Shown here piece after piece: positions 25,542-33,048 of a DNA stretch of 64,000 nt. This stretch comes from Periplaneta americana (taxonomy: Eukaryota; Arthropoda; Insecta; Blattodea; Blattidae): the NCBI RefSeq assembly GCF_040183065.1, contig NW_027185566.1, positions 558,001 to 622,000 on the forward strand. Direction: 5' to 3'. The position numbers were made by a program, and so were the translations under genes. Each line of letters opens with the position of its first letter. Position 1 is the first letter of the stretch. The notes under the pieces are model-generated. The model did not search any database and had not been told where the DNA came from. It was given only the letters and a program-made list of their open reading frames with translations.

Positions 25542-26735
25542 CTAGATTAACCTGAGAAATCGTCTTTTTCCAACTTTCAAAACTCCCTGTAAAGAAGAAG
25601 TTAAAACAAAGTCCGCGTTTAATTTTTCACCATTCAAACTCACTGCTCCTTGCCCAGAAAGTCTCCTCGCCTCTGATTTAGAATCTACTAACCCCATCTC
25701 CAATAAAAAATCAACTAATGGAGTATCATTTGTTATTTTTTGTTCTGGTGTATCTTGAGGGATTTCTTCTTTCTTACTAAAAACGGATAAAAACTCTTCC
25801 TTAGCCTCCTGTGCTTTTACACTATCATAAAAAAGCTCCACTAAAGTCATAGCTAACCGTATCTTAGCATCTCTTGGGTTTTGCCCCTGCTTTAAATTTT
25901 TTTGGATTTGCTTCAATTCTTCATTGCTCAGCAAGGTAGTTAGCTCAAAATAACGCAAAATGAGATGATCTGGAATAGACATTGTTTTTCCAAAAATTTC
26001 TTGAGGAGTCTCACTCACCCCAATAATATTATGATAAGACTTACTCATCTTCCTAATTCCATCTGTTCCTTCCAACAAAGGTACAGTCATAACCACTTGC
26101 GGCTCTTGACCATAATATTTTTGAAGATGTCTCCCCATTAATAAGTTAAAAATTTGATCCTGCCCCCCGAACTCCACATCTGCATTTAAAGCCACAGAAT
26201 CATAACCTTGCATTAATGGATACAAAAACTCCACCATAGAAATAGGAGAATTTTCCTTGTACCGTTGGTTAAAATCCTCTCTTTCTAGCATTTGTGCCAC
26301 CGTAACCTGAGAGGTCATCTGCATCAGTTGGGCAAATGTTAATTGTTTGAGCCATTCTGAATTATAACGAATTTCTGTTTTAACGGGATCCAAAATTTTA
26401 AAGACTTGAGACTGATAATCTTTTGCATTTTCCAAAAGTTCCTCTTGAGTCAACATTTTTCTAGTTGCAGAACGACCCGAAGGATCCCCCACCATTCCCG
26501 TATAATCGCCTATTAAAAGAATAATATGATGTCCCAACTGTTGAAACGCCTGAAGTCGTCGTAAAACAACCGTATGCCCAATATGAATTTCCGTGCCAGT
26601 CGGGTCGACCCCGAGTTTAATCCTCAATGGTTTTCTTGATTCATTGGATTTTTTGAGTTTCTGTATCAGTGTTTCCCTTGGAGTCACATCCACACAACCA
26701 CGAGTTAAAAATTCTATCTGTTCGTCTAAATTCAT
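25542..26735 (-). CDS. tyrS: Tyrosyl-tRNA synthetase
   Basis: A class I synthetase charging tRNA-Tyr, 397 residues. HIGH motif in EIHIGHTVVL, KMSKS motif in RKMSKSYHN and a C-terminal S4-like RNA-binding domain from about residue 335. The tyrosine-binding region VALNADVEFGGQDQIFNLL is typical of the TyrZ-like bacterial group. It starts one base after the gatA stop, with its AGGA site inside the end of gatA, so the two form an operon. Confidence 0.96.
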   Translation of the reverse strand: MNLDEQIEFLTRGCVDVTPRETLIQKLKKSNESRKPLRIKLGVDPTGTEIHIGHTVVLRRLQAFQQLGHHIILLIGDYTGMVGDPSGRSATRKMLTQEELLENAKDYQSQVFKILDPVKTEIRYNSEWLKQLTFAQLMQMTSQVTVAQMLEREDFNQRYKENSPISMVEFLYPLMQGYDSVALNADVEFGGQDQIFNLLMGRHLQKYYGQEPQVVMTVPLLEGTDGIRKMSKSYHNIIGVSETPQEIFGKTMSIPDHLILRYFELTTLLSNEELKQIQKNLKQGQNPRDAKIRLAMTLVELFYDSVKAQEAKEEFLSVFSKKEEIPQDTPEQKITNDTPLVDFLLEMGLVDSKSEARRLSGQGAVSLNGEKLNADFVLTSSLQGVLKVGKRRFLRLI

Positions 26736-26736
26736 A

Positions 26737-28128
26737 TTAAAATCCTAAATTTTGAACATGCATAGCCAATTCAAAAATTTCTTGTTCTTGTTGGAGATTT
26801 CCCATAATCTGAAGACCAATGGGAAGTCCCACATCACTTTTACCCACTGGAATAGAAATAGCTGGTGTTCCAGTCAAATTACTCAAAGAGGTGATCATAT
26901 CTACTAAAAAGCCTTCTACCCCTGAAAAATTTTTATTTTGAAAACTGGGAGCCGTATAGGGACAAGATGGTGAAATAATAAGATCTACTGCTTGAAACAC
27001 TGTCTGCATTTCATTAAAAAGTAATGTTTGCATTTTTCTCGCTTTGGGGTAGTAGTCTGTATAGGCAAGAAGATAATTTCCAACCATAATCCTTTTGATA
27101 ACTTCTGGATGAAATCCATCCCCACGGGACTCTTCATAAGTCTCTATTAAATGAGCAGCTTTTTTCCTCTCTCCGTAACGGATTCCATCAATCATAGAGA
27201 GTGCAGAAAAACCTTGAACACGGGAAATGATAAAATAAGTTTCAATGGAGTGTTGCACATGGGGTAAAGAAATTTCCACAACCTCATGTCCCATATTTGT
27301 GAGCTGGTTTTGTACTTCTTCAAATCTCTTTTTCACTTGTGGATCCACAACATCACTTGAAAATTCTTTCACCACTCCAATCTTTTTTTTATTTGAAGAA
27401 TTTTCTATCTTATTCAAATCTAGAGTGGGCATTTTTACACTATTAGGGTCATTCTCATCAAACTGGGCTAAAACAGAATAAAGTAAAGCACAATCTTGTA
27501 CATTAGACGCCATAGTTCCCACTTGATCCAGTATGGAAGACATAGCCATAACTCCATACCGAGAAATAGCCCCATATGTAGGCTTTAGCCCCACGACCCC
27601 ACAATAAGAACTAGGAACACGAACCGAGCCTCCCGTGTCGCTCCCCAAAGCTAAAGAGGCAAAACCAGCAGCCACAGCCGCCGCAGATCCTCCAGAAGAA
27701 CCACCCGCAACATGATTTCTGTCATGAGGATTACGGACATCTCCAAAATAAGACATAGTATTGGTTGCTCCCATAGCAAATTCATCTAAATTGGATTTCC
27801 CGACAATAATAGCTCCAGCATTTTTAAGATGAGTAACCACAGTAGCATCATAAATTGCCTCATAATTTTGTAATATTTTTGAACTACACGTTGTTTTTTC
27901 GCCCAAAACGTGAATATTATCCTTAACTGCAACTAAAACACCTGCAAGAGGACCTTTTTTACCTTCTTGAACTTGTTTATAGGCTAAATTTTTAGTTAGA
28001 GTATTATAAGCATTAATCTTATCTTCACGCGTATTATCTTTTTCTATATTTTGATAAACCTGATCCAGTTGTTCTTTAACAGACATTCCATTTTCGTATT
28101 TTTTTTTCAAACTCTCTACACTTAGCAT
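26737..28128 (-). CDS. gatA: Asp-tRNA(Asn)/Glu-tRNA(Gln) amidotransferase subunit A
   Basis: The amidase subunit of GatCAB, which makes Gln-tRNA(Gln) and/or Asn-tRNA(Asn) from mischarged precursors. About 463 residues. The Ser-cisSer-Lys catalytic set is visible: Lys in VAVKDN, GGSSGGSAAA and DTGGSVRVP. I use the ATG at 28128, preceded by GGAG, rather than the upstream 28179 start that would add 17 unconserved residues. gatC and gatB are not adjacent, which is unusual as gatC often precedes gatA. It is co-transcribed with tyrS. Confidence 0.94.
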   Translation of the reverse strand: MLSVESLKKKYENGMSVKEQLDQVYQNIEKDNTREDKINAYNTLTKNLAYKQVQEGKKGPLAGVLVAVKDNIHVLGEKTTCSSKILQNYEAIYDATVVTHLKNAGAIIVGKSNLDEFAMGATNTMSYFGDVRNPHDRNHVAGGSSGGSAAAVAAGFASLALGSDTGGSVRVPSSYCGVVGLKPTYGAISRYGVMAMSSILDQVGTMASNVQDCALLYSVLAQFDENDPNSVKMPTLDLNKIENSSNKKKIGVVKEFSSDVVDPQVKKRFEEVQNQLTNMGHEVVEISLPHVQHSIETYFIISRVQGFSALSMIDGIRYGERKKAAHLIETYEESRGDGFHPEVIKRIMVGNYLLAYTDYYPKARKMQTLLFNEMQTVFQAVDLIISPSCPYTAPSFQNKNFSGVEGFLVDMITSLSNLTGTPAISIPVGKSDVGLPIGLQIMGNLQQEQEIFELAMHVQNLGF

Positions 28129-28237
28129 AAAATTTCTCCACAATCTGTACACAATAAAATTAATACAGAATCTTTTCAATAAAAAGGTTTTTTTTTCTTA
28201 AAATCCTGACTATCTTTTGAGAGTATATTTAAGTTTT

Positions 28238-28311
28238 GTGCTTGTAGCTCAGCTGGATAGAGTACTTGGTTGCGGTCCAAGCGGTCGGCGGTTCGACTCC
28301 GTCCAAGCACG
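28238..28311 (+). tRNA. tRNA-Arg (GCG)
   Basis: Cloverleaf: perfect acceptor GTGCTTG/CAAGCAC, D-stem GCTC/GAGT, anticodon stem CTTGG/CCAAG with loop TTGCGGT (anticodon GCG, reading CGC and CGT), T-arm GGCGG-TTCGACT-CCGTC and discriminator G. CCA is not encoded. Most bacteria use ACG with inosine for these codons, so the GCG anticodon is unusual. It lies 24 bases before the accD start codon, leaving almost no room for a separate accD promoter. Confidence 0.93.
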
Positions 28312-28335
28312 TAAAACAAACTCACATGGGTAGTT

Positions 28336-29181
28336 ATGTTATTTGGTAGAAAAAAAGTAGAAGAAAAAATTCCTTCCATGAAAACACAAGATAAACAAGG
28401 ACTTTGGCAAAAATGTGTACAGTGTGAAGGCGTTATTTATAATAAAGAGTGGGAAGAAAACCTGAGGGTATGCCCTCTGTGTGGATATCATTACCCCTTG
28501 ACCGCTCTACAAAGAATTCAAGTTTTACTGGACCCTCTTAGTTTTAAAGAAACAAATAAAAACCTTTTCCCAAAGGATTTTTTGGATTTTCAATACTCTG
28601 GAACATCTTATGCTGTTAAACTCAAAGACGCTCAAAATAAGACAGGACTCTCAGATGCCGTAGTTACCGGCGTTGGCAAAATTAATAATAGAGTTGTTAA
28701 TTTAGCCGTCATGGACTTTCAATTTTTAGGTGGGAGTATGGGTTCTGTGGTGGGTGAAAAAATAGCCCAAACAGGTTTGGATGCCCTTCGTTTTAACACT
28801 CCTTTTATTGCCGTATGTGCTTCTGGTGGTGCTAGAATGCAAGAGGGATTAACTTCTCTTATGCAGATGGCAAAAACCTCAGCTGTAGTAGCACGGTTAA
28901 AATCCAAAAATATCCCCTACATTGTTGTTTTAACGGATCCCACTTATGGGGGTGTGACTGCCAGTTTTGCTATGCTAGGCGATATTACTATTGCCGAACC
29001 GAAGGCTTTGATAGGGTTTGCTGGAGCTAGAGTTATTGAGCAAACAACAAAACAGAAGTTACCACCGGGTTTTCAAACTGCCGAATTTTTGCAAGAGTAT
29101 GGTTATGTGGATATGATCTCTGAGAGAAAAAATCTGAAACAAACCATCTCAAAGATTCTCGATTATGTTGTTCAAAAATAG
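28336..29181 (+). CDS. accD: Acetyl-CoA carboxylase carboxyltransferase beta subunit
   Basis: With AccA it transfers the carboxyl group from biotin to acetyl-CoA, the first step of fatty-acid synthesis. 281 residues. The N-terminal zinc ribbon has Cys27, Cys30, Cys46 and Cys49, and the crotonase-fold core contains CASGGARMQEG and DPTYGGVTASFA. GGGT precedes the ATG. It is probably transcribed together with the tRNA-Arg just upstream. Its end overlaps the following lipoprotein gene by 17 bases. accA is not in the window. Confidence 0.96.
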   Translation: MLFGRKKVEEKIPSMKTQDKQGLWQKCVQCEGVIYNKEWEENLRVCPLCGYHYPLTALQRIQVLLDPLSFKETNKNLFPKDFLDFQYSGTSYAVKLKDAQNKTGLSDAVVTGVGKINNRVVNLAVMDFQFLGGSMGSVVGEKIAQTGLDALRFNTPFIAVCASGGARMQEGLTSLMQMAKTSAVVARLKSKNIPYIVVLTDPTYGGVTASFAMLGDITIAEPKALIGFAGARVIEQTTKQKLPPGFQTAEFLQEYGYVDMISERKNLKQTISKILDYVVQK

Positions 29182-29791
29182 TAAAAGATGGTTATTTTTT
29201 CTATTTCCTCTCCTCTCTTTATTCTCCTGTGAACTCCCTCCAGCAGCATACATACTTAACACTCCATTACTTTTTCAGTGTAGTACAAATTATGACCCAA
29301 ACAGCGGTACCGATGCCGAATTTAAAGCCTTTTGGACCAATTCTTGTTCTCTAGCGGCTAACCCTTGGATACGTTTCAGTGTTCACGCTAATCAAAAAGC
29401 TATTAACGGATTTGTTTTTTACCATGATGCGGGATCCAGTACGGATTACAATTTTTTTCAGGGTCTGGTCAAACAACATATCGTGAACGATATCATTGTT
29501 CCTAATCCTACCAATATTATCCCCTTCATTGCAAATGATACCTGTAGCTCTAAAGACCCCAGTGGAGTAGATCGAGGGCAGGAGTTCCCCAGTATTTATA
29601 CAGTTTACCCAACCTCCTATAGTAACACTTTGTATAACATTAAAAACCTAGACACCATTTTTGATAGACAAACATCCGTCATAATACCACCACTGACTTG
29701 CTTACCTCCTGGAACTTTTGTTGTGACTACTGTAGATTATATTAACACAGCAGAATCCCAGGCAAGTAACATTCTTGAACTGACACCGTAG
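29165..29791 (+). CDS. Unknown lipoprotein, 208 residues
   Basis: A basic N-terminus and hydrophobic core end in LFSC (Cys about 22), so it is predicted to be an exported lipoprotein. Four further cysteines may form disulfides. The C-terminal segment (PPGTFVVTTVDYINTAESQ) resembles the same region of the next gene (SPGQYGLTVTAV then ESQ), as does an internal GFVFYHDA-like strand, so the two look like distant paralogues with a beta-sandwich fold. The start overlaps accD; the ribosome-binding site is weak. Function unknown. Confidence 0.72.
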   Translation: MLFKNSKRWLFFLFPLLSLFSCELPPAAYILNTPLLFQCSTNYDPNSGTDAEFKAFWTNSCSLAANPWIRFSVHANQKAINGFVFYHDAGSSTDYNFFQGLVKQHIVNDIIVPNPTNIIPFIANDTCSSKDPSGVDRGQEFPSIYTVYPTSYSNTLYNIKNLDTIFDRQTSVIIPPLTCLPPGTFVVTTVDYINTAESQASNILELTP

Positions 29792-29802
29792 AGGATAGAA
29801 AA

Positions 29803-30393
29803 ATGAAAAAAATATTGTTATTGAGTTTTTTATTAGTCAGATGCGGAATCCCAGACGCCTCCTCCTTTGAAACCCTTTTAGCCCCAGTCATTTTAGATGA
29901 TAAAGGGCTGGGTACAACACCTTACCCGCAGTGTAAGCTCACCAGCACAGGAGTAGAAGTTAAAATTAAAGTCATGGTTTACAACACTGAATCCAGTTTT
30001 TCAGGGTACAATATTTACTACTTAGACGCATTTGCTAGTTTATCTGAACTAGAACAAAATTTAAGAACAGCCGTGGAAGGACATATCAGTAATAGTGATA
30101 GTAGTACAAGAGCTTTTAATACCTATAATGAAAATACATTCATAGTAAAAAATAGAACAACCCTCCCTACTGTACCGGCAGGAAGTGCCAATATTGCAGG
30201 TTATAACCAAAAACCGACCGAGGTCATTCTCACTATAGAAAAAACTCCACAAGAGACCTATCTCTCTCCTGGACAATATGGTTTGACTGTAACTGCAGTT
30301 TCTCTACCTAATATTGTAGAAAGTCAAATGGGTAATTTTATCGCTATTAATGCCTCTAACGCAACCGACATACCTAGTTATTGTGGCTACTAG
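29803..30393 (+). CDS. Unknown lipoprotein, 196 residues, related to its neighbour
   Basis: A short signal ends in LLVRC; Arg before the Cys is not ideal, but spirochaete lipoboxes are permissive. The mature part is mostly beta-like with a SGYNIYYLDA strand and a C-terminal SPGQYGLTVTAVSLPN segment, both matching the preceding lipoprotein. GAGG precedes the ATG, and the gap to the preceding gene is only 11 bases, so they are co-transcribed with accD. Its 3' end overlaps the convergent prmA by about 20 bases. Confidence 0.72.
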   Translation: MKKILLLSFLLVRCGIPDASSFETLLAPVILDDKGLGTTPYPQCKLTSTGVEVKIKVMVYNTESSFSGYNIYYLDAFASLSELEQNLRTAVEGHISNSDSSTRAFNTYNENTFIVKNRTTLPTVPAGSANIAGYNQKPTEVILTIEKTPQETYLSPGQYGLTVTAVSLPNIVESQMGNFIAINASNATDIPSYCGY

Positions 30394-31270
30394 TAGATTT
30401 TACCTTTAGTAAAACCCAGTCTCCTTGTTGTTTTTCTTCTATTAGATCCCATTGATTCAGCTGAAGTGCCTCTATCACTTTATTTTTTTTATTTTCAAGA
30501 ATCCCAGATAAATATAAAATAGGAATATCTTTCAACCAAGAAAGAGCTAAAATATCCACAATCACTTCGGCAATAATATTGATAAAAGCCATATCATAAG
30601 GTTTTTGTATTTCTGGCAATAACTGAAATACATCCGCTAAAATCACCTGTACCTTCTCTTGTACACAATTTCTCCTGATTGTATCTTCACAAGCCTCCAC
30701 AGAAAGTGGATCTATTTCTATCAAAAGAGATTTTTCAGCACCCAAAAGAACGGCACTCACCCCTAAAATACCAGAACCAGCACCCAAATCTAAAATTTTC
30801 TTTTCTTTTAAATTTTCTTTTTCTAGAGCTTCCAAGCACAAAAAAGTAGTAGGGTGTTGACCCGTACCAAAACCCATCTTAGGCTCCAACATCAAGTTGA
30901 TACGATCTGGATGGATAGGATACCAAAATGGAGTAATTTGGAGTTTCTGCCCTACTAAAATAGGAGAAAAATATTTTTTCCAATGGTTCATCCAATCTTC
31001 TTCTCTTAGTTTTTCCGTTGTTATTGTATAAGGCATAATATGGATAATTTCCATTTTCATCAAATCTGACAGTAATCCTTCTAGTTGTAGCCTAACATCT
31101 TCTTGCTGCGCAACAGAAGTATAAAATTCTACCTGTAAATCTATCCAATCAGGTTCTTGATAAGTATTTGCCTGAACAGAAAGTTCTTCCTGTAAGGCAG
31201 CTAAAATAATTTCTTCATCCTCTGGATGGATATGAAACATAAATTTCATCAGGTATTCGTTCGTATTCAT
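30374..31270 (-). CDS. prmA: Ribosomal protein L11 methyltransferase
   Basis: A SAM-dependent methyltransferase modifying ribosomal protein L11. About 298 residues with an N-terminal substrate-binding domain (about 1-110) and a Rossmann methyltransferase domain. The SAM loop is DLGAGSGILGVSAVLLGA, preceded by the PrmA signature GFGTGQHPTT; MAFINIIAEVI is the catalytic-strand region. I start at the ATG at 31270 (GTGAG upstream) rather than the TTG at 31300. It converges on the lipoprotein gene with a short antisense overlap. Confidence 0.93.
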   Translation of the reverse strand: MNTNEYLMKFMFHIHPEDEEIILAALQEELSVQANTYQEPDWIDLQVEFYTSVAQQEDVRLQLEGLLSDLMKMEIIHIMPYTITTEKLREEDWMNHWKKYFSPILVGQKLQITPFWYPIHPDRINLMLEPKMGFGTGQHPTTFLCLEALEKENLKEKKILDLGAGSGILGVSAVLLGAEKSLLIEIDPLSVEACEDTIRRNCVQEKVQVILADVFQLLPEIQKPYDMAFINIIAEVIVDILALSWLKDIPILYLSGILENKKNKVIEALQLNQWDLIEEKQQGDWVLLKVKSTSSHNN

Positions 31271-31331
31271 TTGGTTCTCACTAGTTTTTTTAAGATTCAA
31301 GAGTTAAATTTAATAAAATTATGGAGGTTCT

Positions 31332-32081
31332 ATGCGTAATTATTTTTTTGGTGCTAATTGGAAAATGAATATGTCTATTAAAGATGCTCAGCAATTTTTT
31401 CAAAATTGGGAACACAAAACATTTATGGAAAAAACTACTTTAGTTTTTTTCCCCACTCAATACACCTTGGGCTATCTACAAGAAAACTATGGACAGGAAC
31501 ATCTTTTTGGTGCCCAAAACCTAACATTTTACCCTAAAGGAGCTTATACAGGTGAGAGTAATCCCGAACTTGTCAGCATGGACAAGATCCCTTACGCTTT
31601 AGTGGGACATAGTGAAAGAAGAGAATATTTTTTTGAAAGCGATCAAGATGTACATTCAAAAATTCAAAGTAACTTACAATATCACATCAAAAGTGTTTTA
31701 TGTGTTGGGGAATCTCTCACTTTAAGGGAAAACCAACAATACGTCGATTTCATAAAAAATCAACTGAAAATAGCATTGGACGGAATTCGTCTCAAACACC
31801 CTTCTGAACTGGTTATTGCCTATGAACCGATCTGGGCAATTGGTACTGGAAAAACCGCTACTGTGGAACAAATCCAAGAAATCCACTCTATCATAAGAAA
31901 AGAGATCGCGAATTATAACCTCCCCGCAGAAGAAATTTGTATTATTTATGGAGGATCTGTTAATGTAGATAATGCCTATAATATATTATCTTTGGAAGAT
32001 GTAGATGGTGCTTTAATTGGTGGAGCTAGTTTGAAAGCGGAATCTTTACAGACCATTATACAGGCGGCATCTATTCAATAG
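31332..32081 (+). CDS. tpiA: Triosephosphate isomerase
   Basis: The glycolytic (beta/alpha)8 enzyme interconverting dihydroxyacetone phosphate and glyceraldehyde 3-phosphate. 249 residues, the usual length. Catalytic residues: Lys11 in GANWKMN, His93 in VGHSERR and Glu165 in AYEPIWAIGTGKTAT, plus the phosphate-binding YGGSV and GALIGGAS. It stands alone rather than in a glycolytic operon. It converges with the next gene; the two stops are one base apart. Confidence 0.97.
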   Translation: MRNYFFGANWKMNMSIKDAQQFFQNWEHKTFMEKTTLVFFPTQYTLGYLQENYGQEHLFGAQNLTFYPKGAYTGESNPELVSMDKIPYALVGHSERREYFFESDQDVHSKIQSNLQYHIKSVLCVGESLTLRENQQYVDFIKNQLKIALDGIRLKHPSELVIAYEPIWAIGTGKTATVEQIQEIHSIIRKEIANYNLPAEEICIIYGGSVNVDNAYNILSLEDVDGALIGGASLKAESLQTIIQAASIQ

Positions 32082-32082
32082 A

Positions 32083-32988
32083 TTACCGTCTCATCCAAGC
32101 TGGTGGATAATTACTATCTACCAGTCTTTTATTATAGTTCAAGTTTTTTTTAATTTGTGTAGAAACGGCATACGGAAGTTTTTGTTTAAGGGCTTTTTCC
32201 CAAAAATTTTTCGCTTCGGTATTCTTTTTCATCCCTGTCAAAATCAGACCTGGATCCATAAGTTTTAAAACTTCTATGGGTCTTTTTTCATAAACAGGCA
32301 TAATTAACTCATAAGCGTGGCTGTAGTTTTCTTCCCCAAATTCTGCTATGGACATCTGTATTTGAACATCTAATAAAATTTCTGATTCCGACTCCAATAG
32401 CATATTTTTAGCTTGAGACAAAAAGCGATAAGCTTTTGAAAAATTTCCGACGGCATTTTGTCCTAACCCCGCATAATACGCCCCATAAGGGAAAATAGAC
32501 ATATCCGCACCCAAAGAGAGATATCCAGCTCCTTGATACAACTGACCCGCACTTAAATAAAGCTTCCCTACAAGGTATTGCAAAGACGGATCTGCTTCTG
32601 AGATTGTTGCCAACAATTTAGCTGCTCTAACAGCGTCCCCTGCCACCCAAATATCCAAAGATTTACGAAAAACCTTCAGTCGTCCTTGATTTGGTATCAT
32701 ACGAATAACTGTTCCCATATTTCCAGAAATTCTAGCTGTCTCGGCAAGAATAACATATAAATTCCAAGTGTTCACCACTTTGTTGGATTTCATGTCATTA
32801 TAAAGTTTAAAAAAAGCATTTTTATATTGATTTTGATCTATCAAGCCTCGTACATCACTCGATAATTTTTCCGCATTAGCTGCCAACTCCTCTTTTGTCA
32901 ACGTGGTTGACTCTTCTTGAGAGAAGACAAAAACGGGTTTAAAAGAAAAACTCCAACATAAAATCATTGTAAGAATTACTGGCTTCAT
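32083..32988 (-). CDS. Exported helical-repeat (TPR-like) protein
   Basis: About 301 residues. A signal peptide (residues 1-24, ending VFSQ) precedes helical hairpins with a TPR-like pattern, for example GAYYAGLGQNAVGNFSKAY, EEN-YSHAYELI and KNTEAKNFWEKALKQ. It is predicted to be periplasmic, probably a scaffold for protein complexes. GGAG lies seven bases before the ATG at 32988; the TTG at 33000 overlaps that site. No specific family recognised. Confidence 0.75.
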   Translation of the reverse strand: MKPVILTMILCWSFSFKPVFVFSQEESTTLTKEELAANAEKLSSDVRGLIDQNQYKNAFFKLYNDMKSNKVVNTWNLYVILAETARISGNMGTVIRMIPNQGRLKVFRKSLDIWVAGDAVRAAKLLATISEADPSLQYLVGKLYLSAGQLYQGAGYLSLGADMSIFPYGAYYAGLGQNAVGNFSKAYRFLSQAKNMLLESESEILLDVQIQMSIAEFGEENYSHAYELIMPVYEKRPIEVLKLMDPGLILTGMKKNTEAKNFWEKALKQKLPYAVSTQIKKNLNYNKRLVDSNYPPAWMRR

Positions 32989-33048
32989 TTTTTTCTCCAA
33001 TCAAAAAATATTAATTTTTACACAGAAAAACAAAAAAATAGAAAAAAT

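Noticed and set aside
28176-28379. 67-residue minus-strand frame over the tRNA-Arg gene
   Set aside because: It runs antisense across a clear tRNA and the accD start.
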